Shown piece after piece: positions 1 to 8,795 of a stretch of DNA of 64,000 bases. The stretch spans positions 1-64,000 of the forward strand of contig CADASU010000001.1 in assembly GCA_902790675.1 (NCBI GenBank), given 5' to 3'. This DNA is from Oscillospiraceae bacterium (GTDB taxonomy: Bacteria; Bacillota; Clostridia; Oscillospirales; Ruminococcaceae). Position numbers and translations under genes: made by a program. Position 1 is the first letter of the stretch; each line of letters starts with the position of its first letter. The notes beneath the pieces are model-generated. The model was not told the DNA's origin. It worked only from the letters and a program-made list of their open reading frames with translations, and made no database searches.

Positions 1-324
1 AAACAGCAAAATTATAAAAATCGATGCGTCACATATCTTTCCGGAAAAGATATATCCTATCATGTTATTAGCAAAGTCTTCTGCACATTCTGGTTTTTTG
101 AACAATATTTCACTTATTTCCAATATACTAATAATAATTAGCTATACTACCATTAAATAAAGATTCCATACTCCTATACAATGACCTGCAGTAGTAATGA
201 TATTACCGTAACAATAAGAAAAAAATGCAACAAATGATACAATAGCTAGAACAACCCACTCAAATTTATATATTTTTTCATACTTCCAAAATTTTTTTAC
301 ACTTTCAATGTGCTTACTTTTCAT
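1..324 (-). pseudogene. Decayed membrane-protein gene, truncated by window edge
   Basis: A start codon at 324 is preceded by an AGAAGGAAC ribosome binding site and opens a 60-codon frame with a membrane-like segment (residues ~23-45), closed by TAG at 142. Just before this, a neighbouring frame reads SLFNGSIANYY and also soon stops. Beyond the TAG, the original frame is open again to the window edge. A good start followed by lesions in two frames suggests a broken gene rather than a 60-residue protein. I do not recognise the family with certainty; part of the gene lies outside the window. Confidence 0.4.
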
Positions 325-389
325 TATATAAATTTGTTCCTTCTAAAATCAAATTTATCATAACTAACTGTGGACATTTTAGCATATTA

Positions 390-960
390 TTTCATATATT
401 GCCATAGTAAAATGATGCGGAAGTGCCCAAGAAGAGAAGTTAAATATAAAGAAGAAAGAAAAAGCGAGGACTTAATTGAAGGAAAATTAAATTTAAAAAT
501 AGCCAATCTGTTAAAGGCAGAGACGAAAATTTTAAACACAGATAACCATGGTTTCCAAAGACCTAAAAAAGCCACCTAAAGGCCGGCAACGTAAAGCAAA
601 AATATAATGCCTAAGGCTAGAATTAACGACTTCTGGCTGTAAAAGTTTGACTTTTGTTTTTCTTAGAGTAATATTGAAGAGCTTTAGGAAAGTCATCACG
701 TAAATTTTGTTTTTTTCTATACAAACGAATAAAATTCATCCATTCCATATATTTTTATTTATACCTAATATTATTCCTGCTGCTCTTTCAATGTTTCCTT
801 CCATATTCAGTTTTATTGCCTCTTCCCCGCTTTTATTTGTTTGGTTTCTTTTCCACAATTTTTACATATTAACTTTTTATTATATCATACATTTCCTTCT
901 TTGGCACTCCTTCTGTTGTTAAGAAACATACGATTTAATTGCCCTTAAAAAATATTCATA
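390..960 (-). pseudogene. Decayed IS1-family-like transposase remnant
   Basis: Reading leftward from about 900, fragments in different frames line up with IS1-type transposases. They are a zinc-ribbon-like piece (ICKNCGKETKQ, ~860-825), a helix-turn-helix-like piece (EGNIERAAGIILGINKN, ~800-745), DDFPKALQYYSKKNKSQT near 700-640, and SSLRHY, a typical C-terminal IS1 motif, near 620-600. Frames shift several times and stops interrupt, so no product is expected. The catalytic core appears mostly deleted. Family assignment rests on remembered motifs, not a search. Confidence 0.45.
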
Positions 961-1140
961 GGCAAAGTTCATACTTATGCTCTTGAAAGGACTAGCAGAC
1001 TGTTTCACCATTATTTAGCCAGATTTGCTCACAAAATTTATTGTTGGTCTAAGAGTTTAAGTATGATTAACGATTCTTCCATTCTTATCTTTATACATTG
1101 TGATTTTTTATATCTATGCGCTATTAGTAATGCCTTTAAA
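949..1140 (+). pseudogene. Second IS1-like transposase C-terminal remnant
   Basis: The plus strand from 949 reads an open stretch containing HTYALERTSRLFHHYLARF followed by YCWSKSLSMI. This matches the C-terminal end of IS1-family transposases (HYLARF, then xCxSKSxEM). No start or upstream domain is present. It lies back to back with the minus-strand remnant at 390-960, so two insertion sequence copies, or one rearranged copy, decayed here. The rest of 325-1140 holds no intact gene. Confidence 0.5.
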
Positions 1141-1141
1141 T

Positions 1142-1170
1142 TTGTAAATATCAGTTTATGATGATATAAT
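1142..1170 (+). promoter_or_regulatory. Sigma-A-type promoter of ABC exporter gene
   Basis: TTGTAA (1142-1147), a 17-nt spacer and TATAAT (1165-1170) lie directly upstream of the ABC transporter gene. Confidence 0.6.
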
Positions 1171-1203
1171 TCTTACATGCTATTATTTTTAAGGATGTTG
1201 AAT

Positions 1204-2955
1204 ATGATAAAAAAAAGCAAAAGCCTATATTTAATAAAAAAAATTATGCCATACTTCAAAAAATATAAAAAAATTTTTATTTTAGATTTAATCTTCGCTT
1301 TAATGAGCACAACGTGTAAGCTGGTCTACCCTATTCTGCTGAGATATATAACAAATATAGTGTCTTTTTCTCCAGAACTGCTAACTATAAATTCAATAAT
1401 ATTAATTGGTCTCATATTTTTAATCGTATCTGCTATTGAAATTATTAGCATACAATATATGACATCAGTGGGTCATATAATGGGAGCAAAAATTGAAACC
1501 GAAATGAGAAAAGATTTGTTTAATCATATACAAAAATTACACGTTTCATACCATGATAACAATAAAATTGGCCAACTAATGTCTCGATTAACAACCGACT
1601 TATTTGATGTCACAGAGTTTGCTCACCACTGCCCAGAAGAGTTTTTAATAGCTGGCGTAAAAATTGTAATTTCATTCATAATTTTAGCCTATTTTAATAT
1701 ATATTTAACCTTAATTATATACGCAACATTGCCTTTTGTAGTAATTGTCTCAGCTTATTATAATAAAAAAATGCAAAAAGCTTTAAAAAAATATAGAGTA
1801 CAAGTTGGCGAACTCAATTCACAAGCTGAAGATAGTTTACTAGGAATTCGCGTTATTAAGTCATTTGCCGGAGAGGAAATAGAAGGTAAAAAATTTAATG
1901 AAAACAACTTAAAAACATTAAAAACAAAACAAATTTTTTACAAAATATTAGGAAAATTTCGAGCAATCGAAATGCTATTTACTAATTTTATGGATCTACT
2001 TTTAATTGTAGTTGGCTCAATATTTTTAATATATGGCCAAATATCCCCAGGAGATTTAGTTGCATATATTTCTTATATTTCTATTTTAATCGCATCAATA
2101 TTAAAAATTTTAACATTTACTGAACAATTTCAGCAAGGGCTAACAGGAATTAGTAGATTTGCCGAAGTTATGGAAACCGACGTAGACATAAAAGATACTG
2201 AAAATTCGAAAGTTCTAACCAACATCACAGGAAAAGTCGAATTTAAAAATGTATGGTTTAAATACTCTGGGTCTAAAAAATCTATATTAAAAGGAATAAG
2301 TCTTTCAATAAATCCAAATGAAAACATAGCTTTAGTTGGCCCATCTGGAGCTGGAAAAACAACAATGTGCACATTAGTTGAAAGATTTTACGATGTAACA
2401 GACGGACAAATTTTAATTGATAATGTAAATATCAAAAATATAAAATTAAATCAACTTCACAAAATTGTAGGTTCTGTTCATCAAAATGTTCATTTATTTA
2501 CTGGCTCTATATACGATAATATTTGCTATGGCGACAAAAATGCTAGTCTTGATGATATTATTATTGCAGCGAAAAAGGCCGGAATACATCATTTTATAGA
2601 CTCTCTTCCAAATAAATACGATACATATATTGGTGAGCGAGGCGTTAAACTATCAGGAGGACAAAGGCAGCGCATAAGCATAGCTAGAGTCTTTCTCAAA
2701 AATCCACCAATACTAATATTAGATGAGGCTACTTCGGCTCTAGATAGTGAAAGTGAAAAAATTATTCAAGAATCACTAGAAAAACTTTCTCAAGGAAGAA
2801 CAACCATAACCATAGCACACCGATTAACTTCGATTAAAAAAGCAGACAAAATATATGTAATCGATGATGGAAAAGTTGTAGAACAGGGAACCCACAAAGA
2901 GTTACTTTTTAACAGCAATGTATATAAAAATCTTTATCAAAATTATATAAACTAA
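1204..2955 (+). CDS. ABC exporter, fused permease and ATPase
   Basis: The 583-residue product is a half-size type IV (MsbA-like) ABC exporter expected to act as a dimer in the inner membrane. An N-terminal six-helix region (about residues 20-300) is followed by a nucleotide-binding domain with Walker A GPSGAGKTT, signature LSGGQRQR, Walker B ILILDEATSALD and the switch region IAHRLTS. The start at 1204 has AAGGA 8 nt upstream; in-frame ATGs at 1177 and 1195 lack this spacing. There is no N-terminal C39 peptidase domain, so it is not obviously the processing exporter for the double-glycine peptides at 12-14 kb. The substrate is unknown. It stands alone, ending in a terminator shared with convergent nifJ. 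Confidence 0.9.
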   Translation: MIKKSKSLYLIKKIMPYFKKYKKIFILDLIFALMSTTCKLVYPILLRYITNIVSFSPELLTINSIILIGLIFLIVSAIEIISIQYMTSVGHIMGAKIETEMRKDLFNHIQKLHVSYHDNNKIGQLMSRLTTDLFDVTEFAHHCPEEFLIAGVKIVISFIILAYFNIYLTLIIYATLPFVVIVSAYYNKKMQKALKKYRVQVGELNSQAEDSLLGIRVIKSFAGEEIEGKKFNENNLKTLKTKQIFYKILGKFRAIEMLFTNFMDLLLIVVGSIFLIYGQISPGDLVAYISYISILIASILKILTFTEQFQQGLTGISRFAEVMETDVDIKDTENSKVLTNITGKVEFKNVWFKYSGSKKSILKGISLSINPNENIALVGPSGAGKTTMCTLVERFYDVTDGQILIDNVNIKNIKLNQLHKIVGSVHQNVHLFTGSIYDNICYGDKNASLDDIIIAAKKAGIHHFIDSLPNKYDTYIGERGVKLSGGQRQRISIARVFLKNPPILILDEATSALDSESEKIIQESLEKLSQGRTTITIAHRLTSIKKADKIYVIDDGKVVEQGTHKELLFNSNVYKNLYQNYIN

Positions 2956-2962
2956 AATAAAA

Positions 2963-2998
2963 AAACACATTGTCTTTTTTAACAATGTGTTTTTCTTT
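2963..2998. terminator. Bidirectional terminator, ABC exporter / nifJ
   Basis: An 11-bp stem (AAACACATTGT, 2963-2973, with 2982-2992) has U-rich flanks on both strands and separates two convergent genes. Confidence 0.85.
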
Positions 2999-2999
2999 T

Positions 3000-5900
3000 T
3001 TAATTTTCAGATGAATTGGTTGTATATATATCTTCAAGCTTTTTTAAATATTCATACTTATTATTGGATTCTATTTCAGCTTTTTCAAATAAATATTCAG
3101 CTTTTTCAGGATTTTTTCTAAACAAAGAATTATATCTAACTTCTCCCATTAGAAAATCTCGATAATTTGAAGTAGGTTCTTTGCTGTCTATCGTCAACTT
3201 TTTATTTTCACCATTAGGATTAAATCTAAACAAATGCCAATATCCAGCTGCAACTGCATTTTTTTCCTCTGTTTGGGCTTTGCCCATTCCTGCCTTTATT
3301 CCATGGTTTATACACGGCGCATAACAAATAATAAGCGACGGCCCATCATAAGCCTCAGCCTCCAGCATTGCTTTAATACACTGATTATAATTTGCACCCA
3401 TAGCAACCTGAGCAACATACACATATCCATAACTAATAGCAATGCTCGCCAGATCTTTTTTCTTAATGTTTTTGCCTCCAGCGGCAAACTTAGCAACTGC
3501 TCCAGTTGGGGTAGATTTAGAAGACTGTCCGCCAGTGTTAGAATATACTTCAGTATCAAAAACCATAATATTAACATTTTCTCCTGAAGCTATGACATGA
3601 TCTAGCCCACCATATCCAATATCATATGCCCAGCCATCTCCGCCAAATATCCAAACGGATTTTTTATTAAGATAATCTTTGTATTTTAAAATATCTTTTC
3701 CAACATTTTGTTCATTTAAAACTTCAATTAAATGGTCAGTAGCAATTTTATTGTTCTTGCTATCATCTTTAGTTTGAATATATTTTTCTATAGCACTACT
3801 TACCTTTTCATTAGAATTCTTAGACAAGTTTTCCAATTTACCTATCAATCGATTACGCAAAGTTTCCTGAGCAAAATTAATTCCAAATCCAAATTCAGCA
3901 TTATCTTCAAATAAAGAATTTGCCCAAGCCGGACCATTACCATTTTTGTCAGTTGTATATGGAGTGGAAGGCGCAGAGCCCCCCCAAATAGATGAGCAGC
4001 CAGTTGCATTTGCAATATACATTCTGTCTCCAAACAATTGCGTTGCTAACTTAGCATACGGCGTTTCTCCACACCCCGCACATGCTCCAGAAAACTCCAA
4101 TAAAGGCTTTTTAAATTGACTGCCTTTAACAGTCGTTTCTTTAAACTTATCAAACACATCAGCTTTTACTGATAGACTTTGCCCATAAGCGAATCCTTTT
4201 TGTTTTTCAAGCTGAGAATTTAACGGCCTCATAGATAATGCCTTATTTCCTTTTTTTCCAGGACACACATTTACACAAGATCCACAACCGGTACAATCTA
4301 AAACAGACACTGTAACAGCAAACTTATAATCTGAATTTCCAATCATTTGATCCACATCTTGTCCTTTAGGAGCTTTCTCTGCTTCTTCTTCAGTCATAAC
4401 AGCAGGGCGTATAACCGCATGAGGACAAACATACGAGCAAAAATTACACTGAATGCAATTTTCTTTATTCCAGCAAGGAACATCAACCGCAACACCACGT
4501 TTTTCAAAAGCAGCTGTTCCCTGTGGAAGAAATCCATTAGCATATTTAGAAAAAGCAGAAACAGGTAAACAATCACCTTTTTGAGCATTAATAGGCTTTA
4601 GAACATTATCGATAAAATCATTTAATTTTTCATCATTAACTTTAGCTTGTTTTGTTTTTTCCTTTGTTGAAATCGTTTTCCAAGAATCAGGCACATCAAC
4701 CTCAACAACTTTTTGAACTCCCATATCTATAGCATCATGATTCATTTTAACTATTTTTTCACCTTTTGATGAATATGACGCCGTTGCCGCATCTTTCATT
4801 AATTTTTTGGCCTCATCTATAGGAATAATCTCAGTTAATTTAAAAAATGCAGCCTGCAGCACAGTGTTAATACGTCCGCCCAAACCAATTTCTTTTCCAA
4901 TTTTTATTCCATCTATTGTATAAAATTTAATATCATTATTAGCAATATATGCTTTAACATTATCTGGTATATGTTCTTCCAGCTCATCGTTTTTCCAAGA
5001 GCAATTAAGCAAAAATGTTCCACCCGGCTTAACGTCCTGAACAATATCATATTTTGATATGTATGAGGAATTATGACAAGCAACAAAATCTGCCTTAGAT
5101 ATTAGATATGAAGACTTGATTGGATGTTTGCCAAAACGAAGGTGGGAAACCGTAACCCCTCCAGACTTCTTAGAATCGTAAGCAAAATATGCTTGAGCAT
5201 ACATATCTGTATTATTACCAATAATTTTTATAGAATTTTTGTTTGCACCAACTGTTCCATCCGATCCTAATCCCCAAAATTTACATGACATTGTTCCTTC
5301 TTGAGCTGTATCAAAATTTTCGCCCAAAGGGAGCGATAAAAATGTAACATCATCATTTATTCCAATAGTAAAATGAGCTTTATCTTTATTATCAAAAACA
5401 GCTTTAATCTGAGTTGGATTAGTGTCTTTAGACGCCAGTCCATATCGTCCCCCAAAGACGGGAATATTTTCAAATTTAGTTCCTTTCAGCGCCGCAACAA
5501 CATCTAAAAATAATGGTTCCCCAATAGAACCTGGTTCTTTTGTTCTATCTAAAACACTTATTTTCTTTACAGTGTCTGGAATAGCATCTAATAAATATTT
5601 TGCGCTAAACGGTCTATATAAATGTACCTTAACAGCTCCCACTTTTTCTCCGCTTTCAACTAGTCTATCTACAGTTTCTTCAATAGTGTCACATACAGAA
5701 CCCATAGCCACAATAATATGAGTAGCATCGCTAGCTCCATAATAATTAAATGGCTTATAGTTAGTCCCTATCCTTTTATTAACTTCATTCATATATTCCA
5801 TAACAATATCAGGAAGATTATCATAATAAGGATTTCCTGCTTCAAAATTTTGAAAATATATATCACCATTTTGAGCTGAACCATGAAGGACTGGATGATT

Positions 5901-6530
5901 TGGATTTAAAGCATTCTTTCTAAACTCATCTACTAAATCCATATCCATCATATTTTTTAGTTCATCATAATCCCAAACTTCAATTTTTTGTATCTCATGA
6001 GACGTTCTAAATCCATCAAAAAAATTTAAAAATGGAACTTTGCCTTTTAAAGCAGACAAATGAGCAACAGGCGTTAAGTCCATAACTTCCTGGACAGAGC
6101 TCTCTGCAAGCATAGCATATCCTGTCTGACGACACGCATATACATCAGAATGATCTCCAAATATTGACAAAGCGTGGGTTGAAACACACCTAGCCGAAAC
6201 ATTTATAACTCCTGGCAATTTTTCCCCAGCCATTTTATACATGTTCGGTATCATAAGCAAAAGGCCCTGAGAAGCTGTAAACGTCGTTGTTAAAGCTCCT
6301 GCCAGCAGCGAACCATGAACTGCTCCAGCCGCTCCCGCTTCGGACTGCATCTCAGCAATTTTAACCGGATATCCAAATATATTTTTTCTACCAGAAATAG
6401 CCCACTGATCAGAAACCTCTGCCATAGTAGAGGAAGGGGTAATAGGATATATAGCAGCAACATCGGTATATGCATAAGAAACATGCGCAGCTGCAGTGTT
6501 CCCATCCATAGTTTTTTTTATTCGATTCAT
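3000..6530 (-). CDS. nifJ: Pyruvate:ferredoxin (flavodoxin) oxidoreductase
   Basis: This 1176-residue enzyme converts pyruvate and CoA to acetyl-CoA and CO2 and reduces ferredoxin, the central anaerobic pyruvate reaction. All domains are fused in the usual single-chain clostridial order. They are the N-terminal pyruvate-binding domain (YPITPSSTMAE near residue 28), the CoA-binding and linker regions, and two 4Fe-4S motifs (CIQCNFCSYVCPHA and CTGCGSCVNVCP, ~residues 690-760). The C-terminal thiamine-diphosphate domain has ACAGCGETPYAKL and GGDGWAYDIGYGG. Full length for the family. The start at 6530 has AGGAGAGG upstream. It is monocistronic, divergent from htpG, with its own promoter. Acetyl-CoA from it could feed the acetate kinase at 42 kb. 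Confidence 0.97.
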   Translation of the reverse strand: MNRIKKTMDGNTAAAHVSYAYTDVAAIYPITPSSTMAEVSDQWAISGRKNIFGYPVKIAEMQSEAGAAGAVHGSLLAGALTTTFTASQGLLLMIPNMYKMAGEKLPGVINVSARCVSTHALSIFGDHSDVYACRQTGYAMLAESSVQEVMDLTPVAHLSALKGKVPFLNFFDGFRTSHEIQKIEVWDYDELKNMMDMDLVDEFRKNALNPNHPVLHGSAQNGDIYFQNFEAGNPYYDNLPDIVMEYMNEVNKRIGTNYKPFNYYGASDATHIIVAMGSVCDTIEETVDRLVESGEKVGAVKVHLYRPFSAKYLLDAIPDTVKKISVLDRTKEPGSIGEPLFLDVVAALKGTKFENIPVFGGRYGLASKDTNPTQIKAVFDNKDKAHFTIGINDDVTFLSLPLGENFDTAQEGTMSCKFWGLGSDGTVGANKNSIKIIGNNTDMYAQAYFAYDSKKSGGVTVSHLRFGKHPIKSSYLISKADFVACHNSSYISKYDIVQDVKPGGTFLLNCSWKNDELEEHIPDNVKAYIANNDIKFYTIDGIKIGKEIGLGGRINTVLQAAFFKLTEIIPIDEAKKLMKDAATASYSSKGEKIVKMNHDAIDMGVQKVVEVDVPDSWKTISTKEKTKQAKVNDEKLNDFIDNVLKPINAQKGDCLPVSAFSKYANGFLPQGTAAFEKRGVAVDVPCWNKENCIQCNFCSYVCPHAVIRPAVMTEEEAEKAPKGQDVDQMIGNSDYKFAVTVSVLDCTGCGSCVNVCPGKKGNKALSMRPLNSQLEKQKGFAYGQSLSVKADVFDKFKETTVKGSQFKKPLLEFSGACAGCGETPYAKLATQLFGDRMYIANATGCSSIWGGSAPSTPYTTDKNGNGPAWANSLFEDNAEFGFGINFAQETLRNRLIGKLENLSKNSNEKVSSAIEKYIQTKDDSKNNKIATDHLIEVLNEQNVGKDILKYKDYLNKKSVWIFGGDGWAYDIGYGGLDHVIASGENVNIMVFDTEVYSNTGGQSSKSTPTGAVAKFAAGGKNIKKKDLASIAISYGYVYVAQVAMGANYNQCIKAMLEAEAYDGPSLIICYAPCINHGIKAGMGKAQTEEKNAVAAGYWHLFRFNPNGENKKLTIDSKEPTSNYRDFLMGEVRYNSLFRKNPEKAEYLFEKAEIESNNKYEYLKKLEDIYTTNSSEN

Positions 6531-6596
6531 ATTATATCCTCTCCTACATAAATTTTAAACCACATACATATGGAAAACGTATTCAATCACTCAATA

Positions 6597-6625
6597 ATTC
6601 TATCATTATTTTTAGAGATTGTAAA
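6597..6625 (-). promoter_or_regulatory. nifJ promoter
   Basis: On the minus strand TTTACA (6625-6620), a 17-nt spacer and TAGAAT (6602-6597) precede nifJ. Confidence 0.5.
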
Positions 6626-6680
6626 CATTCAATAAATAAACAACAATAAGCAATAAAATATAATCTTAGCCTCTGGGCTC

Positions 6681-6709
6681 TTGATTTTTTATAACTAGTA
6701 GTTTATACT
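6681..6709 (+). promoter_or_regulatory. htpG promoter
   Basis: TTGATT (6681-6686), a 17-nt spacer and TATACT (6704-6709). The expected transcription start falls inside the CIRCE palindrome that overlaps the -10 element. Confidence 0.7.
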
Positions 6710-6748
6710 AATATTAGCACTCAACCAAATACAGTGCTAATATTAGTA
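6706..6748 (+). promoter_or_regulatory. CIRCE-type HrcA operator with extended arms
   Basis: The core is TTAGCACTC (6714-6722), 9 nt, then CAGTGCTAA (6732-6740). This differs from consensus CIRCE (TTAGCACTC-N9-GAGTGCTAA) at one base. The inverted repeat extends well beyond the core to 16-bp perfect arms at 6706-6721 and 6733-6748. It overlaps the -10 box and start region of htpG, as expected for repression by HrcA. HrcA itself is not in the window. Confidence 0.85.
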
Positions 6749-6766
6749 AGAGGTGGATTTATATTT

Positions 6767-8647
6767 ATGAAAACTCAATTCAAAACCGAATCTAAAAAAC
6801 TGTTAGATTTAATGATTAATTCTATTTATACACATAAAGAAATTTTTCTGCGTGAACTATTATCTAACGCAAGCGATGCAATAGACAAACTTCACTTCAA
6901 ATCTTTAACCGATTCTTCAATTGAAAGTGATTTTTCTATTGAAATAAAAATAGACAAAGAAAATCGCATATTATCTATTACAGACACTGGAATTGGAATG
7001 ACTAAAGAAGAGCTTGAGTCTAATTTAGGGACTATTGCTAAAAGTGGCTCTTTAGACTTCAAAACCGCTAACAAAAATGATGCTCTAGATATAATTGGGC
7101 AATTTGGAGTAGGCTTTTACTCCGCGTTTATGGTTGCAGATAAAGTAACTGTAGATACAAAGTCTTGTGAATCAGGAGAAGCAAATCGCTGGATGTCAGA
7201 AGGTGCTGACGGATATATTATTGAAAAAAGTGATAAACACAATGTAGGGACAACTGTAACACTGCACATCAAGAAAGACTCTGATGATGAAAATTATAGT
7301 GAATTTTTGGATGAATTCACAATCAAAAGATTAGTTAAAAAACACTCTGATTATCTTCGCTATCCTATAAAAATGGAATGTGAACATTCTAGAAAAAAAG
7401 AAGATGCAAAAGATGATGATGAAAATGCGTGGGAAACATATAAAACTTTAGATACACTTAATAGTATGACTCCTATTTGGAAAAAAAATAAGAAAGATTT
7501 GTCGGACGAAGAAATAAACCAATTTTACAAAGATAAATTTATGGACTTTGAAAATCCAGCAAAAGTAATTCAATCCAAAACCGAGGGCGCTGCAACATAT
7601 TCATCAATGCTTTTTATCCCATCTGTTGCTCCATTTAATTACTACACTAAAGATTTTGAAAAAGGCTTACAACTATATTCATCTGGTGTCCTAATAATGG
7701 AAAAATGCGCTGAACTTCTTCCAGACTATTTCAGCTTTGTAAAAGGTTTAGTAGATTCGGAAGACTTATCATTAAATATATCTAGAGAAACTTTGCAACA
7801 CGACAGACAACTTAAAATAATTGCTAAGAGTTTAGAGAAAAAGATAAAAAATGAATTATCAAGTTGGCTTAAAAATGATAGAGAAAATTATGAAAAGTTT
7901 TTCAAAAATTTTGGATTGCAACTTAAATATGGAGTTTACGCATCATATGGAGCCAACAAAGATAAATTGAAAGACTTATTGTTATTCAAATCATCAAATG
8001 AAAATAAACTAACAACAATTGCTGAATATGTTTCGAGAATGAAAGAAGACCAAAATGAGATATATTATGCATGTGGCAAAAACGTTGAAAAAATTTCACG
8101 CATGCCTCAAATAGAATCCATCCGCGATGCTGGATATGAAGTGTTATATTTAACTGACGATATAGATGAGTTTACAATAAAAATGCTAGATGAATATGAT
8201 AAAAAGAAATTTAAAAATGTTGCATCTGGAGATATTAATTTAAACACAGAAAAACAAATTAAAGAAAATGAAGAAAAATTAAAACAACACAGCAATTTGT
8301 TCGATATAATGAAGGAAGCTCTGAAAGATAAAGTATCGGACGTTAAGCTATCAAATAGATTGAAAAATGGCGCCGTTTGTCTTACAACAGCAGGAGAAAT
8401 GTCTATAGAAATGGAAAAAGTTTTAAATGCTATGCCAACTGATAATAAGGTTAAAGCCCAGCGAGTTTTGGAAATTAATGGAAACCATGCAATATTCCAA
8501 AAATTATGTGAGCTTGAAAAATCCAATCAAGAAAAATTAAAAGAATATGCTGAATTATTATACATACAAGCTGCATTAATTGAAGGAATTAGCCCTGAAG
8601 ACCCAGTAGACTTTGGAAACAAAATTTCGCAAATTATGGCAAAATAA
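6767..8647 (+). CDS. htpG: Molecular chaperone HtpG (Hsp90)
   Basis: The 626-residue cytosolic ATP-dependent chaperone starts at 6767, 10 nt after AAGAGGTGG; an upstream in-frame codon at 6734 lies inside the operator. The N-terminal GHKL ATPase motifs are intact: LRELLSNASDAIDK (ATP-binding Asn/Asp), DTGIGM, GTIAKSGS and GQFGVGFYSAFMV. The middle domain carries the conserved LNISRETLQ arginine motif. The C-terminal dimerisation domain ends without MEEVD, as usual in bacteria. It is monocistronic and apparently under HrcA/CIRCE control, which is known for some htpG genes but is less typical than for groESL or dnaK. Confidence 0.97.
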   Translation: MKTQFKTESKKLLDLMINSIYTHKEIFLRELLSNASDAIDKLHFKSLTDSSIESDFSIEIKIDKENRILSITDTGIGMTKEELESNLGTIAKSGSLDFKTANKNDALDIIGQFGVGFYSAFMVADKVTVDTKSCESGEANRWMSEGADGYIIEKSDKHNVGTTVTLHIKKDSDDENYSEFLDEFTIKRLVKKHSDYLRYPIKMECEHSRKKEDAKDDDENAWETYKTLDTLNSMTPIWKKNKKDLSDEEINQFYKDKFMDFENPAKVIQSKTEGAATYSSMLFIPSVAPFNYYTKDFEKGLQLYSSGVLIMEKCAELLPDYFSFVKGLVDSEDLSLNISRETLQHDRQLKIIAKSLEKKIKNELSSWLKNDRENYEKFFKNFGLQLKYGVYASYGANKDKLKDLLLFKSSNENKLTTIAEYVSRMKEDQNEIYYACGKNVEKISRMPQIESIRDAGYEVLYLTDDIDEFTIKMLDEYDKKKFKNVASGDINLNTEKQIKENEEKLKQHSNLFDIMKEALKDKVSDVKLSNRLKNGAVCLTTAGEMSIEMEKVLNAMPTDNKVKAQRVLEINGNHAIFQKLCELEKSNQEKLKEYAELLYIQAALIEGISPEDPVDFGNKISQIMAK

Positions 8648-8667
8648 ATTTTAATATTTTAAAAACA

Positions 8668-8710
8668 AAAGCACTTAACCTTAAATATAAGGTAAAAAGT
8701 GCTTTTATTT
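8668..8710 (+). terminator. htpG terminator
   Basis: The inverted repeat AAAGCACTT (8668-8676) with AAGTGCTTT (8697-8705) has an inner CCTTA/TAAGG pairing and is followed by TTATTTT. Confidence 0.85.
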
Positions 8711-8795
8711 TATATAATGTTATATATTATATACAAATATGACAAAAAATATGTTATAATAAGGTTAGTATATTTAATTTTTTGTGGTGATAAAA

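Noticed and set aside
370-579. Plus-strand 69-codon frame
   Set aside because: No ribosome binding site, odd composition, and it lies antisense to the IS1-like transposase remnant.
707-922. Plus-strand 71-codon hydrophobic frame
   Set aside because: Antisense to the transposase remnant; hydrophobicity is what AT-rich antisense DNA gives.
1204-2955. ABC exporter as the processing transporter of the GG peptides
   Set aside because: It lacks the N-terminal C39 peptidase domain and is 9 kb away; general export of processed peptide cannot be excluded but is not supported.
8107-8526. Minus-strand 139-codon frame inside htpG
   Set aside because: Antisense shadow of a well-supported gene.
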